A stretch of 64,000 nucleotides of DNA from a virus. Positions 42,832 through 52,345 of this stretch are shown one piece after another; positions within the stretch are counted from its first letter, which is position 1, and every line of letters starts with the position of its first letter. The DNA lies in IMG/VR virus record IMGVR_UViG_3300042691_008014, positions 41,601 to 105,600 of that record; one strand, written 5' to 3'. Under the pieces are notes generated by a model, which saw only the letters and a list, made by a program, of their open reading frames with translations, did no database searches and was not told the DNA's origin. The position numbers and the translations under genes are program-made.

Positions 42832-44004
42832 TTATGTGTCAAATCGTATAATAAAGTTAACCGGAATATCTCTTTCTGATTTAATTGGTTGAGGAAGTTT
42901 AGCTACTGCAACTAAATCACAATTATCATCATATAAACCAATTGTTGTAATGAATGGTGTTAAGAAAGAACCAGTTGAATCAATAGAACTACTTAAATCG
43001 TAATGTTCAAATCCTGCAAAGTGAGTTGAAGAACTTACGGATGATGTATAACGATAATCCAAAGTATTTCCATTTTCTAATACAGATTTTTTACGAATAT
43101 ATTTAACAGGTTGTTTAGAGTATACTCTATGTGTGTTTCCAGAAGAGTCAACAAATGATTCGTATTCACCACCTTCCGTTACAACTGCGGATGGGTTTTG
43201 TGAAACATTGAATTCATCTTCATTAACAATTAGCAGATATTCATGCTCATAAATTGTTTTTGTAGATTTGAATGATACCTCCCAATTAGATATTAATACA
43301 TCATTAAGTGCACGAGTGATTACAATCAAACCTTGAGTATAAAATATATTACCAATTGAATTTGTTCCTGCTGCGCCTGATAAGAATGGTATATTATCTA
43401 CTACCATTACACCACTTTCAATGTTAAAACTAACAATGTTCATATCATAATTCACACCATTATAAACTAAATTGAATGTTTCTGATTGAATATCAAAATC
43501 ACCAACTGCAGTTTGGAAAGAAGCAGTATATGGAGAAGAAGCCAAGTCTGTAAATATGATTTCATTATCTTGAATATCTACAGATACTATAGTAATAGTA
43601 TCACCTGCCGAATCTATTAAATTTCCAAAGGTATCATCTATATATGTTTTACCATTATCCAATAAACTGATTGAACCTTTTTTGATTCCCTCACCAACAT
43701 ATATCTGTGGAATAGAAATTACTTTTGCAGACCCACTTAAAAATCTATCTCTACCTGAATCAGAGGTTTCGTATGTATTATTTTTGGAACCAAATCTCAA
43801 AAATGGATTATCTTCTAAACCATTATAAAATTGCGCTCTTAATTGTCCGTATATAGAGTTTTTAGGATACCCGTTTGATAATTCAGATGATGATATATTG
43901 GCTTCTAAAAAAGTAATTTGATTGGAACCACTGGAAAAGTTCCATTCTTTGTAGGCTTTGAAAGGCCTAATACTAATATCCGATTTTGGTATTCGTTTTA
44001 ACAT
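42832..44004 (-). CDS. tail/baseplate structural protein, relative of the next upstream gene
   Basis: A 390-residue virion-like protein, Ser/Asn/Gly-rich. Its C-terminal 45 residues (ITTIGLYDDNCDLVAVAKLPQPI, ending NFIIRFD) align with the C-terminus of the protein at 44104-45339 (ITTVGLYNDANELLAVAKTSKPI). A FEHYDLSSSIDS segment stands just before. No other domain recognised. The gene has its own promoter box directly after a strong terminator. Confidence 0.75.
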   Translation of the reverse strand: MLKRIPKSDISIRPFKAYKEWNFSSGSNQITFLEANISSSELSNGYPKNSIYGQLRAQFYNGLEDNPFLRFGSKNNTYETSDSGRDRFLSGSAKVISIPQIYVGEGIKKGSISLLDNGKTYIDDTFGNLIDSAGDTITIVSVDIQDNEIIFTDLASSPYTASFQTAVGDFDIQSETFNLVYNGVNYDMNIVSFNIESGVMVVDNIPFLSGAAGTNSIGNIFYTQGLIVITRALNDVLISNWEVSFKSTKTIYEHEYLLIVNEDEFNVSQNPSAVVTEGGEYESFVDSSGNTHRVYSKQPVKYIRKKSVLENGNTLDYRYTSSVSSSTHFAGFEHYDLSSSIDSTGSFLTPFITTIGLYDDNCDLVAVAKLPQPIKSERDIPVNFIIRFDT

Positions 44005-44010
44005 ATCACA

Positions 44011-44021
44011 TATAAATATAA
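44011..44021 (-). promoter_or_regulatory. TTATATTTATA promoter-like box after the terminator
   Basis: Exact minus-strand TTATATTTATA, six bases from the ATG at 44004 and directly downstream of the terminator at 44028-44053. A terminator followed at once by this box supports it as a promoter. Confidence 0.55.
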
Positions 44022-44027
44022 AGAAAT

Positions 44028-44053
44028 AAAAAACCCCATATTACTATGGGGTT
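44028..44053 (-). terminator. Rho-independent terminator
   Basis: Minus-strand stem AACCCCAT / ATGGGGTT (44046-44053 with 44032-44039), six-base loop, then a T run reading TTTTTT at 44033-44028. This is the clearest intrinsic terminator in the window and ends the upstream tail unit. Confidence 0.9.
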
Positions 44054-44103
44054 GAAACTCCAACGAGTCGGTCCTACGAGTCTATCATAGGAGTGGTAAT
44101 TTA
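44054..44103 (-). other. short GC-richer, possibly structured region
   Basis: Between the tail gene stop and the terminator lies a GC-richer stretch with an ACTCGT-x-GGA element twice (GACTCGTAGGACC and GACTCGTTGGAG on the minus strand) and flanking ACTCC/GGAGT arms. It may fold in RNA. No tRNA cloverleaf fits. Confidence 0.35.
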
Positions 44104-45339
44104 TTAGAAATCTAATTTTACTTTTATAGCTACCTCTTTATCAAATGATTTAGCAATTGGTTTAGAAGTTTTTGCTACTGCTAATAATTCGTTTGCGTCA
44201 TTATACAAACCAACGGTTGTAATATATACATGCGGGTCTCTCTCAAACAAAGGTTGTACAAATGCACCTACTGAACCAGTTACGAATGTAGGATTGTTAG
44301 AGAAGTTAAATTCTCTATTGTTTGCTCTTACAAAGTAATGAGATGTAGAAACATTTTCAGTTCTACGAGCTTGGAAATCAGCTCCTTTCTTCAATGCATC
44401 ATATAATTTCAATGAACCAGATACTGAACCTGATTGATGATATAATGCGGTTGTTGAACCCGCTGCTGCTGATAATTCACCACCAACCGATGCAGAAAGT
44501 GCAGTTGGGTTTAATAAGATGATACCCATATCAGGATAGAATAAACCGTATCCTTGTTGTGTATATGTATCGGAATACTGTGCAATTGAAGCAGTTAAAG
44601 ATGTTCCAATGTTTAATGCACCACTAACCATATTATAAACTCTACCCGCAGTTGTTACATTTTCACCAGTTCCACCTGAATCATCAATTAAGGTGATATA
44701 TCCAGCTGAACCTGATAGTGCAATTTGTATATTTCCTGGGTCTAATTTTTCTTTATATCTAGCTCTATTAATGTTAAGTACATAGAATGATGATAAATCA
44801 TGTCCTCCTGCAGTTGAACCAGTATAAACACTAAAATATGCATCAGCTGCATCTAACAATACATTCTTAAATTGGTTATAAACCGCAGTTGTTTGTAAAT
44901 TTGAATCATCATTTTGAGATAATGTAGGTGTTCCTTTTCCATCTACATCACCATACGCAATTGAGAATTGAACCTCTGCGGAAGTGGATGATGTTGCAAG
45001 ATTGTATACATCCAAATAGTATTTACCACTTACAGAGTTCAACTGTGTCGATGATGTGAAAAAATTAGTTAATGAACCCTCATCACCACTCCATATTCCA
45101 GAAGTTACAATTTCTGTTCTGTTGGTTACCTTATCAATTGCTCCAAATTTCTTATATATACCATTTGTAATGGTGGTTATATCCGAACTAATCTGTTCAC
45201 CCTGACCTAAAAATTGGTTTACAATGCTAACTAATTCATTTGTATCGATAGGAGTACCTGCTACATTTGACTGTCCTGCCAAGTATTGAGCTATATTACT
45301 TGCTAAAAGGGCTCCTCTATTGTCTCTAATTAATGCCAT
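44104..45339 (-). CDS. tail/baseplate structural protein
   Basis: A 411-residue virion protein. N-terminal part: IRDNRGALLASNIAQYLAG and a helical region (ELVSIVNQFLGQGEQI). The middle has Ala/Gly-rich and ring-like beta content. The C-terminus, from ITTVGLYNDAN to the end, is shared with the next gene at 42832-44004, so the two are distant relatives or share a docking domain. I cannot name it. It is the last gene before the terminator at 44028. Confidence 0.75.
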   Translation of the reverse strand: MALIRDNRGALLASNIAQYLAGQSNVAGTPIDTNELVSIVNQFLGQGEQISSDITTITNGIYKKFGAIDKVTNRTEIVTSGIWSGDEGSLTNFFTSSTQLNSVSGKYYLDVYNLATSSTSAEVQFSIAYGDVDGKGTPTLSQNDDSNLQTTAVYNQFKNVLLDAADAYFSVYTGSTAGGHDLSSFYVLNINRARYKEKLDPGNIQIALSGSAGYITLIDDSGGTGENVTTAGRVYNMVSGALNIGTSLTASIAQYSDTYTQQGYGLFYPDMGIILLNPTALSASVGGELSAAAGSTTALYHQSGSVSGSLKLYDALKKGADFQARRTENVSTSHYFVRANNREFNFSNNPTFVTGSVGAFVQPLFERDPHVYITTVGLYNDANELLAVAKTSKPIAKSFDKEVAIKVKLDF

Positions 45340-45347
45340 AGTTTATT

Positions 45348-45971
45348 TTATTGAACGTAAGTTATCGTTACTGGTATTGTTTGTGAACCACCAGTTTCGT
45401 TACCATAAACTGTAATTGTAGTTTTGATAGTCGAAGTTAATGATGGGTTTGGAATAAATTTAAATGTCAATCCTTTTGCAATTGCCGCAGTTGCAGATAC
45501 ATCATCACCAATAAATACTGGTACTGAACCTACATCGGAAGTCACACCTTCACCTACAATATCACCTGCGTTTTTGTTAGAAAGAACAATAGTATATCCT
45601 AAACTTCTATTTCCAGCTGGGGATGTAGTTGGAGATAATGATACCTCACCACTTCTTTGATTAACCGAAATAGTTGGTATACCGAACTCTACAACAGGAA
45701 TACGAGTTGTGTTTTTAGGTAATGTTACTAATTTGTATTTCATTACTTGAGTTTCATCAGGATTAGCTTCCAATACTGGCATACCCTTAATAGCTGCATC
45801 ATAATATGCAGAACCAAGTGGGTGTGCTGGTTCGTATAAAGTGTAATCAATCTCATCATCTGCTAACGCAAATTGAGTGATGTTTAATCCTTGACCTGAT
45901 GCTAATTTTTCTCTACCCTTTTTAGTAAGAATTGCATCGACAGTTAATTCGCTATTACTTAAATATCCCAT
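45348..45971 (-). CDS. virion structural protein (conserved SNSELTVDAILTKKGRE N-terminus)
   Basis: A 207-residue protein whose first 45 residues (YLSNSELTVDAILTKKGRE, then NITQFALADDEIDYTLYEP) are a start I know from structural proteins of large marine phages, exact role unset. The C-terminal ~100 residues look like an Ig-like beta sandwich (GLTFKFIPNPS, TTITVYG). It has an exact promoter box 23 bases upstream. Confidence 0.7.
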   Translation of the reverse strand: MGYLSNSELTVDAILTKKGREKLASGQGLNITQFALADDEIDYTLYEPAHPLGSAYYDAAIKGMPVLEANPDETQVMKYKLVTLPKNTTRIPVVEFGIPTISVNQRSGEVSLSPTTSPAGNRSLGYTIVLSNKNAGDIVGEGVTSDVGSVPVFIGDDVSATAAIAKGLTFKFIPNPSLTSTIKTTITVYGNETGGSQTIPVTITYVQ

Positions 45972-45993
45972 AATATTTTATTATTCTTTTGTT

Positions 45994-46004
45994 TATAAAT
46001 ATAA
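45994..46004 (-). promoter_or_regulatory. TTATATTTATA promoter-like box
   Basis: Exact minus-strand TTATATTTATA, followed by AACAAAAGAATAATAAAATATT and the ATG at 45971. The leader is A-rich without a Shine-Dalgarno. Confidence 0.55.
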
Positions 46005-46020
46005 TAATTTTTAAATTTCG

Positions 46021-49000
46021 TTATTCTACTTCCAAAATAGGTTCGGAAGAATCTCTACCAGTCTTATTTACTCTTAATGTATTTGGATTAGATGTAAATG
46101 TTTCAATAGGTGAACTTCCATCCAATGTAGTTGCCGAAGTATTTTTAGAACCTCTAAAGAAACTATTTTGCAATCCTCTTGTTAAATCGGATGTAAATTT
46201 ATTATGTGTTGGTAAATAACCATCTACATTTTTTACTTCTATTATATTACCTTTAACAGTGGGTACGGTAGAACCACTAAATGGTTGTATATTTAATTTT
46301 GTTTCAGTATATGTTTCAATATCCGAAACATAACCACCACGAGGGTCACCCAATCCGTTAGCCGAAGCAGTTATTGCAAATTTCTGTATAATTCTTTCTT
46401 TTTCTTCCGTAACCAATTGTACTCTAACTCTTTCTTTTACTACTCTGTTATCCTTATTAAAATATGTTCTAATTGCGGAGCCACTCTGTGCATAAATACC
46501 AAACCCAATTGTTTCAAATTCAGTTTGTCCTATAATTTGATTTGAATTTGAACTAACAATTTCACTTACAATTGTAGGGTCTCCCAATTCTGCATCTATA
46601 GTAATTTCTTTTTGGTAATAATCCGAATTAAAAACAAAATTAGAATTCATATCAATAGTAGAATCCTGTTGATAGTTTTCGGCCAATAAATTATTTACCG
46701 ATGCAGTTGAAATTAATGCTTCATACTGATTATTTTCTGCCGTTAAATTTTGTGATATATTGGCATCTATTAATGTTTCTTTTTGAATATCTTCAAATGA
46801 AATAACACTAGTATCAGATAATTTTATTTCAGTTTCTTTCTGATAATCATCTGCAGTAGGTTTTTTGTGAACAACTTTACTTCTTTCTAAAAAGTGTGGT
46901 TCTATTAATAGACCAGTGGTTGCTTTAACCCTTGCAGGTAACATTTTCTTTAAATCTTCAAACATAGATTTCTCATATAGTTTGATTAGATTTATATAAG
47001 AATAAATATCTCTATTATCAAATCTTTGGAAATAATAATTTCTTAAATTATCCAATGATTTGTAATTTGGTTTATAATCATCTGATGGGTCCCCAATATA
47101 ATTATCGATATTCAATCCACCAAAAGTTTTGGCAATATCCATATTCAACTCTTTTGTAGGAGAAAAGAATAAACCAACCCTGTTAGAATCGGTTGGAGAT
47201 TGGTCAAATGCCTTTTTAGTTGCTCTACTTTTTATTGATAAATCTACACCGACACTTCCGGATATTTTTTGATTAGTTAGAGTATATTGGTCTTCAAATC
47301 TAATCTTATTAGTTGAGAACCTACTCGCTCCACCATCTGGATATTCCATCACAATCGTTCTATCAATTACTTCAAATTGGAATGGGTATTCACTTACAGA
47401 TGGAAAACCAATTGCTGATGCGGATAATAATGGTGTAAGGTTTACTGAATATAATGAAGCGGTAGTTCCGTTTTCATAATGATTTCTAGTCAAACCATTT
47501 TCAAAATAAATGTTAGTATCAACATTTATTAACGAAGATGTTTCTGCTAAATTTTTAGGATATTCAAAATCTAAACGGAAATATAAATCATCGGTTGAAG
47601 ATGAAACACTATTTCCATTAATCATTTCAGGGAATGAAACGTGTTCGTAGAATTTTTCAGTATCCAATACTTCAGACCATAAACGAAATTCATCCACACT
47701 ACCAATATAGTTTCCACCCAATTTAATCGTAGAACCATTATTCCAATTTGTATAATTAGAAGATGATATTGATTCTTGGAATATAGTTCTTTCTTTATCG
47801 GCTTGTCTTACATCTAATTTTAATCCAGCGGAACCACTACTTACGGATATACCAAAAAACTTACCATTAAATATTGGTAATGTTGAAGTTTCTATTGATA
47901 GTGAACCACTATAATTAAATTTAACTTTACCATAATCACTATTTGTAGAACCACTTAAATTTACATTCCAACCACTACCACTTATTAAAGTATATTGGGA
48001 TGATTCTAATGGTTTTACAAATAACTCAATCGTATTTGGTTTAAGACTAGAAGTATTATTTGTTTGTTTCCACTCCATCTCTATTGATGAAGTTAATGTC
48101 ATATTAAGACCTGTAGTGATATTATCTAATACCAACTTACTTTTGGATGTATCACCTACTTCAGGACCTCCAAATTCTAAAATTGAAAGATTAGATGATG
48201 GAATTCCATAACATGCCATTAAAGCATGTATACCTCTTCTAGTACCTTTATGTTTAAGTAAATATGGTAAGTTGTTTACAATTCTTCTCCAAACTTCGTT
48301 AGTTCTTTGTTTTGCTGGGTTTGATTCCCTATCATTACCTTCTTTATCTTTACCAAACACATAACTCCACAAATCAGCATCTGCTGCTAAATTTTTAGCG
48401 TCCCAACTAAATGATTTTAATGTATCAAAAAGTAATTTGTCAGAAATACCATCTTTCGATTTATATCCTAATCCCCTACTTTTTTCAATTGATTTGGTAT
48501 GGAAATAGATATTATCAAAATGATGTCCAATCATTGAAAAGAATAATAATAAACTTTCATTTTCATTATTATTAACAATGTATTGAGGTATATTGTTTAA
48601 TACATAATTTGAATTATTGGCATCATATATATTTGCAAGTTCTTCTATATTACTGTACCAATTAGAAACTTCATTAGATGTACTCAATCTTCGAGTCGCT
48701 CCGTTATAAGGCCAACTTAAAGAAGATGATGTGTATAAGAATTTTTCAAATCCATCAAATCCGTTTACTAATTGATTTTTCTTTAATTGTTGTCTTTCTG
48801 CTTCCTGTATAGATGGTAACGAACCACTATGTGCCTGTGATGCGTTAGCTGCTGCTAAAGCAGTTTCATACACTTCAATGAGTTGAACTTTATAAACAAA
48901 ATTAGCAATACGTTCATTTGCAGAACTAAAATGAACAAAATTTTCCCATAAATAAGTAGAACCAGATGAGTATTCGATATTTAATTCATCCGTAGTTATT

Positions 49001-50997
49001 AACGATGAACTTAAATATAGTGATATTAACTCATTAGAAGATGTAGAACTATCTAGTATTATATTATCTAATGATTCATAATTAGTAGATTGTCCTTTTA
49101 CAAAATCTACATCAATTGTAAAATTAGGTCCTTTTATTGGTGGACAACTTACATCATTATTTTCCGTTAATACAACCGTTTCAATTAAAGGATTACTCAT
49201 TAATTTTGTAATCCAGAATGTTGAATTATTCTGTATATTAGCAGGTAATGGTGAATATAATTTTAATATAATTGAATTAACAACATCATTTGGAGCAACA
49301 AACGTATTACCTAAATTATCCGTAGATTTTTTAGATAATGTAAAATCATCGGTTTCCCATGATGAAATTATAATTTGTTCATCGTTTCCAAAATTAGCAA
49401 GGTGAGTTAAATACTTACTTTCTTTTGAAGGTTCATCAATTTTTAATTTTTCAGAAAAAGCATTAAATAAAGCGTTAGTAATTATATCTTCATTTAATGA
49501 AAGTGTTGGAAGTGTTAATTTTGTCAACACTTCGTATTCATTACCAATTAACTCCTCTGCTCCACTTCGATTATATGGTTTTAGTATTAATGTTATATTG
49601 TCACTACCAACCCAATTTGGATAATTTTCTCTTAATTTTTTAAGATTAATTTTTATAGAACCGTTTGGTGGTTGATTACTTAATAATCCAATTTTACTGC
49701 CATCTTTTTGTTTTAACCAAACATCAACCGATGAAACTGCAAAAGAGGAATATGAAACTTCATAATCAATGTTAAAATCAGAAAATGATGGTACATCAAT
49801 TGATTCTGCATATATAACCTCCGTAATAGCAGGGAAATCATTTATTGCAGTAAATGTTACAATTGCTTCTACTCTAGTGCCTGTTCCGAATTTATTACTG
49901 GTTGGAACAAAAAATATCTTTTTAGAACCGTAAACCTCATTGAAATCTTTTTGAAAGAATAAGGTTACTTCTTTATCTGAAGCTGGAATTTCTAAAACTT
50001 TATCAGCTGAAAGATATACTAAAACAGAATCTGCAAATTCAGTATTAAATGGAATTGCTATACTTTTTTCTGTATCAGAATCTTTTACGTTAACATTATA
50101 TTGTATTTGATTTAATACTACTACAGGTGCTTCTGATTTAACTTCTTTTTCCGCTTCGATTACAACTCCTAATCCAGAATTTAGTAATGATGCTGGTAAT
50201 TGGAATGCATAATTTTGTTTTGTTAATCTATCGTAATTAACTGAATCTGAACCAAATTGTTGAGTAGTTCCTGAATATATGTTTTTAATAAAAATGCCAT
50301 CGGGTACATTACCTTTAATTTCAAAATTAACAACAGCACTATCTAAAACATTTTTAGGTATACTTCCAATCTGATTATTAGATAATTGCAATTCTCCATC
50401 TACACCTATGTTACCTTCAAATACAATTTGATATTTTAAACTTAAAGTAGTTAATTCTTTTATATTTGAATCAAACAAAATTTCATATCCAACCATCGGA
50501 TTATCAACGGTTACCACATCTGCAGGAGGTGGAGGTGGAGTTTGTGTTCGTCTTGCTACTTCTGTTTTAAATCTTAAACTTATAGTTCCAAAATTGAAAT
50601 TTTGAGTTTGTTGTTCTTCCCATACATCATCTATTAATGAGTATTCAGTTACACCAATTCCTTCAACTATTTCATTTGCATATTGTAGTTGTTTGGTATT
50701 AATTATAAATTTAGATAATACTTTACCATTATCTAAATTTGCAGTATAAGTTTTGGGACCATTAAATTGTAAAGATGAATTATATACAATATCAACAGAT
50801 TTACCATATCCAGTAGATACACCTTCTTCAAAAAACTCTAAATCATTAGTTTCACTTACTAAATAAATTTTTAAACTAGAGGGAGGACTACTTGGTCTAT
50901 ATGTGGGGGCATTAAAAGGAGCCTCTCCATTGCTAGATGGGATTCCTGCGTTATTAGTAAAATCAGGATAGGAGTATAGACCGTTTTGTTCTGCCAT
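46021..50997 (-). CDS. giant tail/baseplate protein with embedded LamG-like domain (1658 aa)
   Basis: A 1658-residue virion protein. The N-terminal ~550 residues are beta-rich. A centre region has NNLPYLLKHKGTRRGIHALMACYGIP and ILEFGG, a phage tail motif I know from large marine phages. Straight after lies a LamG-like stretch ending in GSVDEFRLWSEVL. The C-terminal part has a helical LRNYYFQRFDNRDIYSYINLIKLYEKSMFEDLKKMLPARV block and repeated YQ-x-E-x-x-I-x-x-x elements. By place it is where gp7-like wedge proteins are found; that is position only. Confidence 0.75.
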   Translation of the reverse strand: MAEQNGLYSYPDFTNNAGIPSSNGEAPFNAPTYRPSSPPSSLKIYLVSETNDLEFFEEGVSTGYGKSVDIVYNSSLQFNGPKTYTANLDNGKVLSKFIINTKQLQYANEIVEGIGVTEYSLIDDVWEEQQTQNFNFGTISLRFKTEVARRTQTPPPPPADVVTVDNPMVGYEILFDSNIKELTTLSLKYQIVFEGNIGVDGELQLSNNQIGSIPKNVLDSAVVNFEIKGNVPDGIFIKNIYSGTTQQFGSDSVNYDRLTKQNYAFQLPASLLNSGLGVVIEAEKEVKSEAPVVVLNQIQYNVNVKDSDTEKSIAIPFNTEFADSVLVYLSADKVLEIPASDKEVTLFFQKDFNEVYGSKKIFFVPTSNKFGTGTRVEAIVTFTAINDFPAITEVIYAESIDVPSFSDFNIDYEVSYSSFAVSSVDVWLKQKDGSKIGLLSNQPPNGSIKINLKKLRENYPNWVGSDNITLILKPYNRSGAEELIGNEYEVLTKLTLPTLSLNEDIITNALFNAFSEKLKIDEPSKESKYLTHLANFGNDEQIIISSWETDDFTLSKKSTDNLGNTFVAPNDVVNSIILKLYSPLPANIQNNSTFWITKLMSNPLIETVVLTENNDVSCPPIKGPNFTIDVDFVKGQSTNYESLDNIILDSSTSSNELISLYLSSSLITTDELNIEYSSGSTYLWENFVHFSSANERIANFVYKVQLIEVYETALAAANASQAHSGSLPSIQEAERQQLKKNQLVNGFDGFEKFLYTSSSLSWPYNGATRRLSTSNEVSNWYSNIEELANIYDANNSNYVLNNIPQYIVNNNENESLLLFFSMIGHHFDNIYFHTKSIEKSRGLGYKSKDGISDKLLFDTLKSFSWDAKNLAADADLWSYVFGKDKEGNDRESNPAKQRTNEVWRRIVNNLPYLLKHKGTRRGIHALMACYGIPSSNLSILEFGGPEVGDTSKSKLVLDNITTGLNMTLTSSIEMEWKQTNNTSSLKPNTIELFVKPLESSQYTLISGSGWNVNLSGSTNSDYGKVKFNYSGSLSIETSTLPIFNGKFFGISVSSGSAGLKLDVRQADKERTIFQESISSSNYTNWNNGSTIKLGGNYIGSVDEFRLWSEVLDTEKFYEHVSFPEMINGNSVSSSTDDLYFRLDFEYPKNLAETSSLINVDTNIYFENGLTRNHYENGTTASLYSVNLTPLLSASAIGFPSVSEYPFQFEVIDRTIVMEYPDGGASRFSTNKIRFEDQYTLTNQKISGSVGVDLSIKSRATKKAFDQSPTDSNRVGLFFSPTKELNMDIAKTFGGLNIDNYIGDPSDDYKPNYKSLDNLRNYYFQRFDNRDIYSYINLIKLYEKSMFEDLKKMLPARVKATTGLLIEPHFLERSKVVHKKPTADDYQKETEIKLSDTSVISFEDIQKETLIDANISQNLTAENNQYEALISTASVNNLLAENYQQDSTIDMNSNFVFNSDYYQKEITIDAELGDPTIVSEIVSSNSNQIIGQTEFETIGFGIYAQSGSAIRTYFNKDNRVVKERVRVQLVTEEKERIIQKFAITASANGLGDPRGGYVSDIETYTETKLNIQPFSGSTVPTVKGNIIEVKNVDGYLPTHNKFTSDLTRGLQNSFFRGSKNTSATTLDGSSPIETFTSNPNTLRVNKTGRDSSEPILEVE

Positions 50998-51030
50998 CGA
51001 TTACTTTTGTTTTATATAAGTATTTTAATA

Positions 51031-52335
51031 TTATTTTATTGCCCCACGAGGTCTTTTAGTTGTTACCAATCCAGCTGCTTCATCTCTAAACGAAATTTCA
51101 CCAGGTGTGAACACATCAACAGTTCCTTCACCCATTGTTACAGTTTGTTCACCAGTTCCTCCGCCTGTTGTTACAACTGGTGGTTCAAAAACAGGCTCTG
51201 GCATTGTTACAGGAGCCTTCTCTTCTACTACAGGTATTTTCGGAGGAGGTTGTAATGCAGGTGGTTGTGGTGGTATAACTTCAACTGGTGTGGGTGGAGT
51301 TACATTTGAGATACCTTCAAATGATACTGCTACCAATTCTGGGGAATACACATTTCTTACAATTTCTACTTTAGTATCATAAGCTTCCACTAAATTTTGA
51401 ATTTCTTTTTTAACTTCTTCTACTCCAAATTCAATAGGTAACTTTTCATATTTTACAACCCTTCTACTTAATGTTTTTATATTAAATGTTATAGAATTAT
51501 TTAAAATATTTTTTATTTCATTTAATAAATAATTGAAATCATATTGTTCACAATCATCAAATCGTTTCTCCGATGGAGAACCAAATGTAGATTGAGCAAT
51601 ATCATAATTTTTATTGTTTAACCAATAATTAACACTATCTCTGAAATCTGTAAATATTTTAGTTTTAAATGCATTAAAGTTACTTAATCCAAAATCTTTT
51701 TTAAGAACTGATTGAAAATCATTTCCAAATTTTGCTGTCAATGCATCATCTATAGATTGTAAAGATGTTCTTTCAAACGAATCCAATCCATCTAATATAT
51801 TTTTTTTATAGTATTTAAAATCTCTATTTAGATTGTTTAAGTTTAAAAATTGTTTAGTATTAGTTGCGTTTATTTCAGGACTGTTAGTTTTTAATGGTAT
51901 AATACGAAGTTCTGCTCTTGATGGGGATATTTCATGTATCCAAACTCTTTCTAGTTCGTTTTCACTACCAATTCTACTACGAACAAAGTTTATATTAACT
52001 TTAAGGATTCCGTTTGTAAATCCTAAATCATTCAATAATTTTTCAATATTAATAGCAAGTTCTTTTTTACCTAATGTATTAGTAAGTGAATACATATATG
52101 AACCTATATTATTTTTTTTTATATATGCTACATTTTTTCCTGATTTTTGGGGTAAGAGTATATTGTTAATATCATATACAGATACTTCCATTACATCATA
52201 TTTACATTCACCAAATTCGGCTTCCTCTGTTTGATTTTTAGTAACAATAAATAAATCTTCAGCAACGAGAAATTGTCCTTCATTGGTTGAATTTGAATTT
52301 ATGCTATCAAAATTTGTATATTTTCTAATACTCAT
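51031..52335 (-). CDS. virion protein with proline-rich C-terminal tail
   Basis: A 434-residue protein. The first ~330 residues are mixed alpha/beta with no family I recognise. The last ~90 are a low-complexity Pro/Val/Gly tail (PPTPVEVIPPQPPALQPPPK, then VVTTGGGTGEQTVTMGEG) ending KRPRG. Such tails often link tail components. It lies between the 1658-residue tail protein and a coiled-coil tail protein, 10-34 bases from each. Confidence 0.65.
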   Translation of the reverse strand: MSIRKYTNFDSINSNSTNEGQFLVAEDLFIVTKNQTEEAEFGECKYDVMEVSVYDINNILLPQKSGKNVAYIKKNNIGSYMYSLTNTLGKKELAINIEKLLNDLGFTNGILKVNINFVRSRIGSENELERVWIHEISPSRAELRIIPLKTNSPEINATNTKQFLNLNNLNRDFKYYKKNILDGLDSFERTSLQSIDDALTAKFGNDFQSVLKKDFGLSNFNAFKTKIFTDFRDSVNYWLNNKNYDIAQSTFGSPSEKRFDDCEQYDFNYLLNEIKNILNNSITFNIKTLSRRVVKYEKLPIEFGVEEVKKEIQNLVEAYDTKVEIVRNVYSPELVAVSFEGISNVTPPTPVEVIPPQPPALQPPPKIPVVEEKAPVTMPEPVFEPPVVTTGGGTGEQTVTMGEGTVDVFTPGEISFRDEAAGLVTTKRPRGAIK

Positions 52336-52345
52336 AATTTATATA

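Noticed and set aside
44054-44103. possible tRNA or attachment site
   Set aside because: The stretch is too short, no complete cloverleaf or CCA end can be formed, and there is no integrase in the window.
51107-51382. 91-residue plus-strand frame in the Pro-rich coding tail
   Set aside because: It is the antisense of the Pro/Val/Gly-rich tail of the gene at 51031-52335.
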